From: VXMT01 sp965261685 | GTDB lineage: Bacteria > Chloroflexota > Dehalococcoidia > UBA2979 | Assembly (NCBI GenBank): GCA_965261685.1 | Contig: CBDHDI010000026.1 | Coordinates: 248,001-312,000, forward strand | Length of the DNA stretch: 64,000 nt | Direction: 5' to 3' | Part shown: in pieces, positions 17,112 to 26,168 of the stretch | Layout of the letters: every line of letters starts with the position of its first letter | Position numbering within the stretch: the stretch's first letter is position 1 | Notes under the pieces: generated by a model | Database searches by the model: none | The model's input: only the letters and a program-made list of their open reading frames with translations | What the model was told of the DNA's origin: nothing | Translations under genes and position numbers: made by a program

Positions 17112-17393
17112 CATATCCCGTACCGCGCCCGCGCTGCCGCCGCCCGCGCTGACCGCCGCCAGCGCCGCCTCGATGTCGTCCACCTCGAAGACGGGGACGG
17201 GTTGGCCGGCGGCCGCGCCCTGGCCCTCGGCGGCGCTCGCGATGGCGAGCGAGATGTCGCCGGCCGAGAGCTGCACCCAGTTCGCGCCGTCGCGGAACTG
17301 CTCGGCGAGCCCCAGTGTCTCGGTGTAGAAGCGGGCAGCCGCCTCCACGTCGTCCGCGACGATGTAGACCTGTCGCAGTCGCTTGACCTCCAC
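17043..17393 (-). CDS. VOC-family (glyoxalase/dioxygenase-fold) protein
   Basis: A 116-residue vicinal-oxygen-chelate protein with one pair of beta-alpha-beta-beta-beta modules: YIVADDVEAAARFYTETLG near the start and VPVFEVDDIEAALAAV in the second half, ending SGASISFFQR. The His/Glu metal ligands of classic glyoxalases are not obvious, so function is unassigned. GTG 17393 is chosen because AAGGGGG lies 6 bases upstream; an in-frame ATG at 17417 adds 8 residues. Its final 22 codons and stop are repeated six more times downstream. Confidence 0.78.
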   Translation of the reverse strand: MEVKRLRQVYIVADDVEAAARFYTETLGLAEQFRDGANWVQLSAGDISLAIASAAEGQGAAAGQPVPVFEVDDIEAALAAVSAGGGSAGAVRDMGDHGRTALASDPSGASISFFQR

Positions 17394-17545
17394 GCCGCAC
17401 CCCCTTCGCGCCTCCATGTGTCCGTTCTCGCCCGGGCATCGTAGCCGCGTCCGCTAGCGCGTTCGAGCGGCATCGCGACTCTCGACCCGGCGGCGGGCGC
17501 TGGTATGATGCGCGCGGCGCAACGCGGGCGGCGACGGGTGGCAGC

Positions 17546-18334
17546 ATGACGACGAGCACCGAAACCCACACGACGGAGCAGATCGAGGTCGCGGGTCGTC
17601 GCGTCCAGTACCTGCAAGGCGGCAGCGGCGATGCGCTGCTCGTCCTGCACCACTCGACCGGCAACACGGGCTGGCTGCCGGTCCACGAGCAGCTGGCTGC
17701 CTCGCGGCAGGTGCTCGTGCCCGACCTGCCCGGATACGGCCAGTCCGAGCGCCCCGAGTGGGCGCGCGATCCCCGTGACATCGCGATCCTGCTCCACCAG
17801 ATGCTGGACAAGCTCGGTGTCGGCGCCGTCCCGATCGTCGGCCTCGGCTTCGGCGGCTGGATCGCCGCCGAGATGGCCACGATGAACCAGGCACGCGTCT
17901 CCAGCCTCGTGCTGGTCGGCGCGCCCGGCATCCAGCCGGACGAGGGCGAGATCCTCGACCAGATGCTGGTCGATTACGACGAGTACGTGAAGTCCGGCTT
18001 CAGCGACGAGGCGAACTACACCGCCGAGTTCGGCGAGGATCCGCCGCCCGAGGTCCGCGAGCTGTGGGACTTCAGCCGCGAGATGACCGCGCGCCTGACC
18101 TGGAAGCCCTACATGTTCAACCGCCGCCTCCCGCACCTGCTGCAGGAGGTCCAGACCCCGACCCTGCTGGTCTGGGGCGCCGACGATCGCGTAGTCCCGA
18201 TGGCCGTCGCGCAGGCCTACGAGGCCGCGCTGCCCAACGCCAGCATCGAGGTCGTCGCGGACAGCGGCCACATGGTGGACATGGAGCGGCCGGGGCGGCT
18301 CGCCGAGCTCGTCGCCGCGCACCTCGGAGGCTGA
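17546..18334 (+). CDS. Alpha/beta hydrolase-fold protein lacking the nucleophile
   Basis: A 262-residue alpha/beta hydrolase-fold protein. Strand-3 and oxyanion region: VLHHSTGNTGW. The nucleophile elbow reads GLGFGGW (about residue 97), where family enzymes have G-x-S-x-G; here the Ser is Gly. The other triad members look intact: Asp in WGADDRVVP and His in DSGHMVDM. The protein is therefore either catalytically altered or a non-hydrolytic family member. Similar elbow-degenerate homologues are known among MhpC-like proteins. It stands alone between the VOC and LLM genes. Confidence 0.83.
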   Translation: MTTSTETHTTEQIEVAGRRVQYLQGGSGDALLVLHHSTGNTGWLPVHEQLAASRQVLVPDLPGYGQSERPEWARDPRDIAILLHQMLDKLGVGAVPIVGLGFGGWIAAEMATMNQARVSSLVLVGAPGIQPDEGEILDQMLVDYDEYVKSGFSDEANYTAEFGEDPPPEVRELWDFSREMTARLTWKPYMFNRRLPHLLQEVQTPTLLVWGADDRVVPMAVAQAYEAALPNASIEVVADSGHMVDMERPGRLAELVAAHLGG

Positions 18335-18495
18335 TCGCGGAGCGGAGGATCGGGCTGGCGCGCGCCGCGGCCGCCTGATCCGCACCTCTGCAGCGCGGCG
18401 CAGCGCCGGTGCGCGCCGGGCCAGCGCCGCCGGTGTACGATGGCGACGGGGGCACGCCACCTGCGGGCGGCGCGTCGTACAGGCAGGAGGCGGCC

Positions 18496-19797
18496 ATGTT
18501 TGTCGGTCATTTCACCGAGCGCCCGTATCAGGATCCGCAGTCCGGCGTCTTCGGCACCACCGCGCGCCCGATTCCGGACCTCGGTATCACCAACGAGGTC
18601 TACGACCCGCGCGTCGGTGCGGACCTCTACAACCGCTACCTCGACGAGCGTGTCTACGCTGAGGAAATGGGCTTCGACGGCGTGATGCTCAACGAGCACC
18701 ACTCGACGCCGTTCTGCATGGGCTCCGTGATGAACGTCGAGGCCGCGATCCTCGCCCGCATCACGAAGAAGGTGAAGATCGTGCTGCTCGGCAACATCCT
18801 GCCGATCTGGGACGACCCGCTCTTCCTCGCCGAGGAACTGGCCGAGATCGACATGATCTCGCGCGGCCGCCTCGTCACCGGCTGGGTGCGCGGGACCGGG
18901 CGCGAGAGCGTCTCCCACAACTCGCAGCCGCCGTTCAACTGGGAGCGCTTCCAGGAGGCCCACGACTTCGTGGTGAAGGCCTGGACCACGCCCGGCCCGT
19001 ACCGCTGGGAGGGCGAGCACTACAACTTCCGCTACGTGAACCCCTGGGCGAAGCCCTACCAGACGCCGCACCCACCGATCTGGATTCCCGGCGTGATGAG
19101 CAAGAACACCGTCGAGTGGTCCGCGCGACACCGCTACCCCTACGTCATGCTCGCCACCGACCTCGAGCCCACGAAGCAGTCCTTCGAGTACTACGCCGAG
19201 GTCGCCCGCGAGGAGGGCTACGAGGCCGGCACGCAGCACCGCGGCTACCTCTTCAAGGTGCACGTCGACGAGACCGAGGAGCTCGCCTACGAGACCGCGC
19301 AGAAGTACGTCGAGGGTCCGCCCAACCCGTTCCTGGAGGGCAACCAGGGCGTGGTCCGCAGCTTCCTCCAGAACCTGCCCGGCCTGACCTCGCGCACGCA
19401 CCTGCTGCCGACCTCGATCAACCGCGCCGCCGCCATCGCGCGTGGCCGCCTCGAGAGCGAAGATGGCGCTCCGCGGAAGGAGACTCTTCCGGCTGCGGGC
19501 TTCCAGGGCACCTACGACGAACAGCTCGAGCGCTACACGATCATCACCGGCACGCCGAAGACCGTGATCCCCAAGGTCCGCCACGTCCTCGAGTACCTGC
19601 GCCCCGGCGCGATCTTCTTCTGGGACGGCGACGGCGCGATGAGCCACGAGGACCAGATGCGCAGCCTCAAGCTCTTCGGCGAGGAGGTCATCCCCGCGGT
19701 CCGCGAGATCGGCGAGGAGCTCGAACTGCACGGCCCCTACGAGGTGGACCCGGCGACCAACGAGCCGGTCGTCGACGAGGTCGCGGCCACCGCCTGA
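18496..19797 (+). CDS. LLM-class flavin-dependent oxidoreductase
   Basis: A 433-residue bacterial luciferase-like enzyme. Conserved parts are YAEEMGFDGVMLNEHH (about residues 55-70), ILPIWDDPLFLAEELAEIDMISRGRLVTGWVRG and PPIWIPGVMSKNTVEWSA. Relatives use FMNH2 or F420 to oxidise small organics, often as monooxygenases. ATG 18496 is chosen because GGAGG lies 6 bases upstream. The adjacent gene codes for a halogenase-like FAD enzyme on the same strand, 55 bases on, so the two may share a pathway. Substrate is unknown. Confidence 0.87.
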   Translation: MFVGHFTERPYQDPQSGVFGTTARPIPDLGITNEVYDPRVGADLYNRYLDERVYAEEMGFDGVMLNEHHSTPFCMGSVMNVEAAILARITKKVKIVLLGNILPIWDDPLFLAEELAEIDMISRGRLVTGWVRGTGRESVSHNSQPPFNWERFQEAHDFVVKAWTTPGPYRWEGEHYNFRYVNPWAKPYQTPHPPIWIPGVMSKNTVEWSARHRYPYVMLATDLEPTKQSFEYYAEVAREEGYEAGTQHRGYLFKVHVDETEELAYETAQKYVEGPPNPFLEGNQGVVRSFLQNLPGLTSRTHLLPTSINRAAAIARGRLESEDGAPRKETLPAAGFQGTYDEQLERYTIITGTPKTVIPKVRHVLEYLRPGAIFFWDGDGAMSHEDQMRSLKLFGEEVIPAVREIGEELELHGPYEVDPATNEPVVDEVAATA

Positions 19798-19852
19798 TCG
19801 CGAGCCGGGGATCGAGCCAGACGACGCGCCCCGGCGCGCGAACGCTCCCGCG

Positions 19853-21496
19853 ATGAGCGAGCCGCCCGCCGCGCAGGCCGACGTCGCCGTCATCGGCGGC
19901 GGCCCCGGCGGCAGCAGCGCCGCCGCGATGCTCGCCCGTGCCGGCCTGCGCGTGGTGCTGCTGGAGCGCGATCGCTTCCCGCGTGACCACGTCGGCGAGT
20001 CGCTGCTGCCCGCCAGCATCCCGATCCTCGAACGCCTCGGCGTGCTGCCTGCCGTCGAGGCCGCGGGCTTCCTGCCCAAGCACGGCGCGACGATGGTCTG
20101 GGGCTCGGACCCGGAGCCCTGGAGCTGGTACTTCCGCGAGACCAACCGCAGCTACCCCAGCTCCTTCCAGGTCACCCGCCCCGAGTTCGACCAGATCCTG
20201 CTCCAACACGCCCGCGCCCTCGGCGCCGACGTCCGCGAGGGCTGCCAGGCCGTCGAGGTGCCCTTCGAGGACGGCCGCGCGAGCGGCGTGCGCTACCGCA
20301 GCGACGATGGCGCGGACGGCTTCGTCGCCGCGCGCTGGGTCGTCGACGCGAGCGGGCAGACGGCACTGCTCGGACACGCCCTCGGTCTGCGCGAGTGGGA
20401 CGACTTCTTCCGCAACCTCGCCATCTACGGCTACTTCGAGGACGCCGAGCGGCTGCCCGGGCCCGACGCCACCAACATCTTCATCGAGTCCAGCGAGCAC
20501 GGCTGGTGCTGGACGATCCCGCTGCACACCGGCCAGGCCAGCATCGGCGTCGTCCTCGACAGCGAGGAGGGCCAGCGCGCGATCGCCGAGCAGGGCGTCG
20601 CCGAGGCGTTCCGCGACCGCATCGCCGGCGCGCCGCGCACCGCGGCGCTGCTCGAGGGCGCCTCGCTCGTCGACGGGCCGCACGTGGTCCGCGACTGGTC
20701 CTACCGCTCGCGCGAGCTGGCCGGGCCGGGCTACGTACTCGTCGGCGACGCGGGGTGCTTCGTCGACCCGCTGTTCTCCTCGGGCGTGCACCTGGCGCTG
20801 AGCAGCGGCGTGCTCGCCGCCGCCTACATCGCCTCGGCGCTGCGCGATCCGACGCTCGAGGGCCCCGCCGCCGAGGCCTACCGCGACCTCTACCTGGCGC
20901 AGTACAACAACTTCCACCGGCTCGCGAAGCTCTTCTACTCCAGCAACCGCAGCGCCGGCTCCTACTTCTGGGAGGCGCGCCGCATCAGCGACGACTCCGA
21001 ATTCAGCCCGCGCCACGCCTTCATCCGCATGGTCGCCGGGCAGTCGCCGATCGGCTACGAGCGCGCCGTGATCAACCACGGCGACGCGCCGCCCGCCTTT
21101 GTCGATGGCGTGCGCGCCGTCGAGGCGGAGCGTGAGGCGCGCCACGCCGCCCTCGACCGCGCCGGCCCGGCGGCGATCGCCGCCTCCGTCCCGCGCCTCG
21201 ACGCGGGCGTGCGCATCGAGCGCAAGCCGGTGCTCGAGGGCGACGAGTTCGCCTGGGGCCACGTGCTCAAGAGCGCCCAGCGCCCGGAGGGCACGCCGCT
21301 CAGTCTCCCCGTCGCGCGCATGCTCGCCTCCGCGGACGGCGGCGCCTCGATCGCCGAGCTGAGCGAGCGCATCGCCGCCGCCGTCGGCGTCACCGACGAG
21401 CCCACGCGCGCCCGCCTCACCGAGCAGCTCGCCGCCGCCGCCGCCCTCCTCTACGTCGACGGCGCCATCGAGGAGCTCGCCGGCCTCAGGGGTTGA
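19853..21496 (+). CDS. FAD-dependent oxidoreductase of the tryptophan-halogenase type
   Basis: A 547-residue flavoprotein. The N-terminus has the GxGxxG FAD motif (VIGGGPGGSSAAAMLARAG). Further on are GESLLPASIP, PKHGATMVWG (a Lys at the spot used by FADH2 halogenases) and GWCWTIPL, which matches the W-x-W-x-I-P motif of flavin-dependent halogenases. DAGCFVDPLFSSGVHLA is the second FAD segment. The C-terminal ~130 residues are an extra helical domain. Geranylgeranyl-reductase-type oxidoreductases share much of this fold, so halogenase activity is likely but not certain. A free FAD reductase is not encoded nearby. Confidence 0.8.
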   Translation: MSEPPAAQADVAVIGGGPGGSSAAAMLARAGLRVVLLERDRFPRDHVGESLLPASIPILERLGVLPAVEAAGFLPKHGATMVWGSDPEPWSWYFRETNRSYPSSFQVTRPEFDQILLQHARALGADVREGCQAVEVPFEDGRASGVRYRSDDGADGFVAARWVVDASGQTALLGHALGLREWDDFFRNLAIYGYFEDAERLPGPDATNIFIESSEHGWCWTIPLHTGQASIGVVLDSEEGQRAIAEQGVAEAFRDRIAGAPRTAALLEGASLVDGPHVVRDWSYRSRELAGPGYVLVGDAGCFVDPLFSSGVHLALSSGVLAAAYIASALRDPTLEGPAAEAYRDLYLAQYNNFHRLAKLFYSSNRSAGSYFWEARRISDDSEFSPRHAFIRMVAGQSPIGYERAVINHGDAPPAFVDGVRAVEAEREARHAALDRAGPAAIAASVPRLDAGVRIERKPVLEGDEFAWGHVLKSAQRPEGTPLSLPVARMLASADGGASIAELSERIAAAVGVTDEPTRARLTEQLAAAAALLYVDGAIEELAGLRG

Positions 21497-21632
21497 CGGC
21501 AGGAACCGCGAGGTGCCCGGTGGCGTCATACCCGGGAACGACGGGCCTCGACCCGCGGGGCCGATCGGCGTCGTGCAGCCAGGCTGGCGTAGCATTCGCG
21601 CCGCGAGCGGGCACGACGGGGCGGGACGGCCG

Positions 21633-22556
21633 ATGGGAACGCGACTGACCGCTCTCCTGGCGGCAATCACGCTGGTACTCCTCGGCGTCGCCGTCATCAC
21701 CGCCCTCCTGGCGACGCCGGAACCTCCGGAATGGGAAGCTGAGGACCGCGCCACGCTGGCCGCGCTCTACGAGGCCGCGAACGGTTCGGGCTGGACGAAC
21801 CGAAAGAACTGGCAGAGCAACAAGCCCCTCGGTGAGTGGTACGGCGTCACCACCGACGATGGCGGTCGTGTGATCCACCTCGATCTTCGGGGCAACGGGT
21901 TGCGGGGGACGATTCCCGCCGAGCTCGGCGGCCTTCGAGACCTGGAAGAGCTGCACCTGGGCGGCAACGGGCTGACTGGAACGATCCCGCCCGAGCTCGG
22001 TGGTCTGGCGGCGCTCAGCGTCCTGCGCCTCGGAGAGAATGATCTGGGCGGGCCGATTCCCGTGGAGCTGAGTCGCCTCGCCAACCTGCAACGGCTGGAG
22101 CTCTGGGGCAACCAGCTCAGCGGGCCGCTCCCGGCCGAATTGGGCAGCCTTACGAAGCTGGAATACCTCAACGCCAACGGCAACCGGCTGAGCGGCCCCA
22201 TCCCGGCGGGACTGGGCAATCTCGCCGATCTGGAGGTTCTGGACCTTAGATGGAACGAGTTGAGCGGGCCGATCCCGCCCGAGTTGGGCAGACTCACGAA
22301 TCTGGAGAGTCTGATCCTCAGCCGCAACCAGTTGAGCGGGCCGATCCCGCCCGAGTTGGGCGGCCTCGCGAACTTGCGGAGGTTGGTCCTCGATGGCAAC
22401 CGATTGGGCGGACCGATCCCGGCCCGGCTCGCCGCCATCGAGGGGCTGCGCACGCTGAACCTCAGAGACAACCGGTTCAGCGGCTGCGTTCCCGTTGGGT
22501 TGCGAAACGTTCCCCACAACGACTTCGACTGGCTCGACCTCCCCCTCTGCAACTGA
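21633..22556 (+). CDS. Secreted or anchored leucine-rich-repeat protein
   Basis: A 307-residue protein with an N-terminal hydrophobic segment (about residues 5-28, signal anchor or signal peptide). It is followed by the LRR-capping WTNRKNWQSNKPLGEWYGV motif seen in plant-type bacterial LRR proteins, then about nine 24-residue repeats of the form LxxLxLxxNxLxGPIPxELG. The end is NDFDWLDLPLCN. Such proteins are exported and bind other proteins; a partner is not known. ATG 21633 is chosen because the membrane segment begins right after it. A related, broken LRR gene is at 59848-60734. Confidence 0.85.
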   Translation: MGTRLTALLAAITLVLLGVAVITALLATPEPPEWEAEDRATLAALYEAANGSGWTNRKNWQSNKPLGEWYGVTTDDGGRVIHLDLRGNGLRGTIPAELGGLRDLEELHLGGNGLTGTIPPELGGLAALSVLRLGENDLGGPIPVELSRLANLQRLELWGNQLSGPLPAELGSLTKLEYLNANGNRLSGPIPAGLGNLADLEVLDLRWNELSGPIPPELGRLTNLESLILSRNQLSGPIPPELGGLANLRRLVLDGNRLGGPIPARLAAIEGLRTLNLRDNRFSGCVPVGLRNVPHNDFDWLDLPLCN

Positions 22557-22690
22557 CTCGCAACCCGCGCGCTACCCCCAGCAACGCAGGCGGCATATAT
22601 TGGCGCTCGCGGTGGGCGAGGGCCGGGGGCGACGCCGCGACACCATAGATCTGCTGCCCCGGAACCCGAGGTACGAGGGGCGGCGTCTAC

Positions 22691-23749
22691 GTGAACCACG
22701 AATTCAACGAGCTGCAGGAACTGCTCGGGCAGACCGCGCGCGAGTTCTTCGCCCGCGACTTCCCGCTCGACCGCATGCGCGACGGCTACCGCGCCGACGA
22801 GGGCTACGACACCGATCTCTGGCCCAACATGGTCGAGCTCGGCTGGAACTCCGCTCCCTTCCCCGAGGAGATGGGCGGCACCGGCGGCGGCCTCTTCGAC
22901 ACCGTCCTGCTGCTCGAGGAGATGGGCAAGGGCTACTCCGTCAGCCCCTATCCGCACTCGACCATCGCCGCCGGCCTCCCGCTCGTCGAGGCCGACCCGG
23001 ACCTCGCGCAGGCGATCGCCGACGGCGAGGCCGTCGCCATCCCCGCTCTCACGGCCGACGCCGCCACGACGCAGCTGGCCTCGCGCGGCGCCGACGGTGC
23101 GATCACGCTGACCGACCGCCGGCTGGTGGTGCCGTGGGTGGAGCTCGCGACACACCTGCTGGTCCCGCTCGCCAACGAGGACGAGGTGGCCGTCATCGAG
23201 ACCGGCGCGAGCGGCGTCAGCGCCGAGCGCATGCCCGCCTCCGGCGGCGAGCCGCTCTACGACGTGCGCTTCGACGGCGCCGAGGGCCGGGTCGTCTCGG
23301 CCGCGGGCTTGCAGACGAACATCACGCTGCTGGGCGCGATCGCCAACTCCGTGCTGATGCTCGGCCTCTGCCAGCGCTCGCTGGAGCTGGCCGCGGAGTA
23401 CTCGAAGACGCGTGTCGCCTTCGGCAAGCCGATCGGCACCTTCCAGGCGATCTCGCACAAGTGCGCCAACATGTCGGTCGACATCGAGACGGGGCGCTAC
23501 CTCTGCTACAAGGCCGCCTGGCTGCACTCCAGCGGCAAGCCCTACGAGCTGGGCGCGCGCTACGCCAAGGCCTTCATGGGCGACGCCACCGCGCGCATCA
23601 CCCGAGACGCGATCCAGGTGCACGGCGGCGTCGGCTTCATCGACGACCACTTCGTGCAGTTCCCCTACCGCCTCGGCACGGCGGCGGCCTGCACCTACGG
23701 CACCGCGCACGAGCACCGTCGCGCCGTCGCCGGCGCGATCCTCGACTAG
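22691..23749 (+). CDS. Acyl-CoA dehydrogenase-family protein (short form)
   Basis: A 352-residue acyl-CoA dehydrogenase homologue. N-terminal helical domain: ELLGQTAREFF. The middle beta domain is diverged and lacks the usual TEPxxGSD motif. The C-terminal domain is recognisable: SKTRVAFGKPIGTFQAISHKCANMSVDIE and IQVHGGVGF. It is the first of three consecutive acyl-CoA dehydrogenase genes on the plus strand and may be the smaller partner of a heteromeric enzyme, as in FadE pairs of steroid catabolism. It starts at GTG. Confidence 0.85.
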   Translation: MNHEFNELQELLGQTAREFFARDFPLDRMRDGYRADEGYDTDLWPNMVELGWNSAPFPEEMGGTGGGLFDTVLLLEEMGKGYSVSPYPHSTIAAGLPLVEADPDLAQAIADGEAVAIPALTADAATTQLASRGADGAITLTDRRLVVPWVELATHLLVPLANEDEVAVIETGASGVSAERMPASGGEPLYDVRFDGAEGRVVSAAGLQTNITLLGAIANSVLMLGLCQRSLELAAEYSKTRVAFGKPIGTFQAISHKCANMSVDIETGRYLCYKAAWLHSSGKPYELGARYAKAFMGDATARITRDAIQVHGGVGFIDDHFVQFPYRLGTAAACTYGTAHEHRRAVAGAILD

Positions 23750-23780
23750 CCGCGCCGCGCAGGAACGCTGGAGGATCGAC

Positions 23781-24938
23781 ATGGACTTCGAATACACCGA
23801 GAGCGAAGAGCAGTTCCGCGCCGAGGTGCGCGAGTTCCTCGAGGGTGAGTGGCCGCCCGAGGTCCAGCGCGCCGGTCGCGCGGGTCCCGAGGAGGCCGAG
23901 CGCTTCCGCCACGCCGCCGCCGAGCGCGGCTGGTTCTCGCTGGGACTCCCCGAGGAGTACGGCGGCCTGCCCGCCTTCAGCCAGATGGAGCGCTACATCG
24001 TCAGCGACGAGGCGAGCCGCATCGGCGCGCCGCTGCCGCCCTACCTCGTCAGCATCATCGGCCCGCTGATCATCAAGTACGGCACCGACTGGATGAAGTA
24101 CGAGGCACTGCCGAAGATTCGCGCCGGCGAGATGGACTTCACGCTCGGCTTCACCGAGCCGGAGACCGGCTCCGACCTCGCCAACCTGACGACGCGCGCC
24201 TACCGCGACGGCGACGAGTACGTCATCAACGGCGCGAAGATGTACGGCAATCCGGGCCCCGACGACGTGATGTACCTCGCCGTGCGCACGGACCCCGACG
24301 CGCCGCTGCGCAAGGGCATCTCCGTGCTCTTCGTCGAGTCCGGCCGCGAGGGCTTCACCTCCACCCAGATGCCGACCCTGACCGGCGCCAGCGTCGGGGC
24401 CACCTTCTACGACAACGTGCGCGTCCCCGCCGACCACCTGCTGGGCGAGGAGAACAGCGGCTGGGATTACATCCGCGAGGCGCTCGACCTCGACCGCACG
24501 AGCGGCATCACCTACGGCCAGATGCCGATGCGCCTCGCCGAGCTGATCGAGTACGTCAAGGAGTCCTCGCTCGACGGCCGCCCGCTGATCGAGGATCCGT
24601 GGGTGCGCGACCGCATCGCGCAGTTCGTGATCGAGATCGAGGCGGGCGAGCTGCTGCAGGGCATGACCGCCTCCAAGATCGCGGCGGGCCTGAAGCTGCG
24701 GGCGGAGTCCTCGGTCGTCAAGATCTTCCTGACCGAGCTGGAGCGCCGCATCGGCGAGTTCGCGATGGAGGTCTCCGGCCCGCTCGCCTCGCTGACGCCC
24801 GCCTCGCCGGAGGCGCCCTCGGGCGGCTGGTTCCACTACACGCAGCGCAACAACCCCGGCATCACGATCGCGGGCGGCAGCAACGAGATTCAGCGCAACA
24901 TCATCGCGCTGCAGGGCCTCGGCCTGCCTCGGGACTAG
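23781..24938 (+). CDS. Acyl-CoA dehydrogenase
   Basis: A 385-residue acyl-CoA dehydrogenase. FTEPETGSDLANL (about residues 124-136) is the FAD/substrate motif, followed by INGAKMYGNPGPDD. The C-terminus ITIAGGSNEIQRNIIALQGLGLPRD fits the FAD-binding and dimer region. It would desaturate an acyl-CoA at the alpha-beta bond, passing electrons to ETF. The ATG follows GGAGG with good spacing and lies 31 bases after the previous acyl-CoA dehydrogenase. The next gene is a close paralogue, evidently a tandem duplication. Confidence 0.9.
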   Translation: MDFEYTESEEQFRAEVREFLEGEWPPEVQRAGRAGPEEAERFRHAAAERGWFSLGLPEEYGGLPAFSQMERYIVSDEASRIGAPLPPYLVSIIGPLIIKYGTDWMKYEALPKIRAGEMDFTLGFTEPETGSDLANLTTRAYRDGDEYVINGAKMYGNPGPDDVMYLAVRTDPDAPLRKGISVLFVESGREGFTSTQMPTLTGASVGATFYDNVRVPADHLLGEENSGWDYIREALDLDRTSGITYGQMPMRLAELIEYVKESSLDGRPLIEDPWVRDRIAQFVIEIEAGELLQGMTASKIAAGLKLRAESSVVKIFLTELERRIGEFAMEVSGPLASLTPASPEAPSGGWFHYTQRNNPGITIAGGSNEIQRNIIALQGLGLPRD

Positions 24939-24985
24939 CCCGCGCGAGGGCTGCCGGCGCAGCGCTGCGCGAAAGGACGGGCGAG

Positions 24986-26161
24986 ATGGACTTCACCTGG
25001 AGCGAGGAACAGGACCGGTTCCGCGCGCAGATCCGCGAGTTCCTCGACGACGCCTGGCCGGCCGAGGTGCGCTCGGCGGACCGCATGAGCCGCCGCTCCC
25101 CCGAGCACGCCGGCGCGATCACGCGCTTCAAGGAGATGGTCGCCGCGCGCGGCTGGTACTCGATCGGCTGGCCCGAGGAGTACGGCGGCACGGGCGACCT
25201 CACCGCCGTCGAGCGCTTCATCCTTTCCGACGAGGCCTCCAGCGTCGGCGCGCCGCTCTCGCTCTACAACGTCAACATCATGGGGCCGCTGATCATCAAG
25301 CACGGCTCGGACTGGATGAAGTCGGAGCTGCTCCCGAAGATTCGCGACGGCGAGATTGACTTCACGCTCGGCTTTACCGAGCCGGAGACCGGCTCGGACC
25401 TCGCCAACCTCCAGACCAGCGCCTACCGCGACGGCGACGAGTACGTGATCAACGGCTCGAAGATGTACGGCAACCCCGGCCCCGGCGAGATCATGTACCT
25501 CGCCGTGCGCACGGACCCCGAGGCGCCGCTGCGCGACGGCATCTCCCTGCTCTTCGTCGAGCACGGCCGCGAGGGCTTCACCGTCGCCTCGATGCCGACG
25601 CTCGATGGCGGCGAGGTCGGCGCGACCTTCTACGACGACGTGCGCGTCCCCGCCGACCACCTGCTGGGTGTGGAGAACCGCGGTTGGGACTACGTCCGCG
25701 AGGCGCTGGACCTCGACCGCACCTCGGGCATCCCGTACGGCCACATGCCGCTGATCGTCGACAACCTGATCGCCTACATCAAGGAGACGAAGGTCGACGG
25801 CCGCCCGCTCTCCGAGGATCCCTGGGTGCGCGACCGTCTGGCGCAACTGGTGATCGACATGGAGGCGGGCAAGGTGCTGCAGGGCATGACCTCCTCGAAG
25901 ATCGCGGCGGGCATGAGGCTGCGCACGGAGTCGTCCGTGCTCAAGATCTTCATGACCGAACTCGAGCGCCGCATGGGCGAGTTCGGCACGGAGATCGCGG
26001 GCCCGCTCGGCTCGCTGCCCCCGGCCTCCGGGGAGGCGCCGCTGGAGGGCCAGATCTGGTCGACCCACAAGTTCAACGTGGCGATCACGATCGCGGGTGG
26101 CAGCAGCGAGATTCAGCGCAACATCATCGCCCTGCAGGGCCTCGGCCTGCCGCGCGACTAG
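24986..26161 (+). CDS. Acyl-CoA dehydrogenase (tandem paralogue)
   Basis: A 391-residue acyl-CoA dehydrogenase closely related to the gene just upstream. It shares FTEPETGSDLANL, INGSKMYGNPGPGE, the DRTSGIPYGHMP stretch and an almost identical C-terminus (AGGSSEIQRNIIALQGLG). AAAGGA lies upstream of ATG 24986. The three-gene run 22691-26161 is likely one operon. Substrate range of the two paralogues may differ, since the loops around residues 70-90 diverge most. Confidence 0.9.
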   Translation: MDFTWSEEQDRFRAQIREFLDDAWPAEVRSADRMSRRSPEHAGAITRFKEMVAARGWYSIGWPEEYGGTGDLTAVERFILSDEASSVGAPLSLYNVNIMGPLIIKHGSDWMKSELLPKIRDGEIDFTLGFTEPETGSDLANLQTSAYRDGDEYVINGSKMYGNPGPGEIMYLAVRTDPEAPLRDGISLLFVEHGREGFTVASMPTLDGGEVGATFYDDVRVPADHLLGVENRGWDYVREALDLDRTSGIPYGHMPLIVDNLIAYIKETKVDGRPLSEDPWVRDRLAQLVIDMEAGKVLQGMTSSKIAAGMRLRTESSVLKIFMTELERRMGEFGTEIAGPLGSLPPASGEAPLEGQIWSTHKFNVAITIAGGSSEIQRNIIALQGLGLPRD

Positions 26162-26168
26162 CGGCTCG

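Noticed and set aside
16311..17417. Diversity-generating retroelement (template and variable repeats at a gene end)
   Set aside because: No reverse transcriptase gene is present, and the differences are silent and not adenine-biased.
16799..18460. Long minus-strand frame across the VOC gene and array
   Set aside because: It is a frame-shifted shadow through GC-rich repeats and antisense of the hydrolase gene; no family matches.
19688..21754. 688-residue minus-strand frame opposite the halogenase-like gene
   Set aside because: A GC-rich antisense shadow with Ala/Gly/Arg-rich composition and no recognisable domain.
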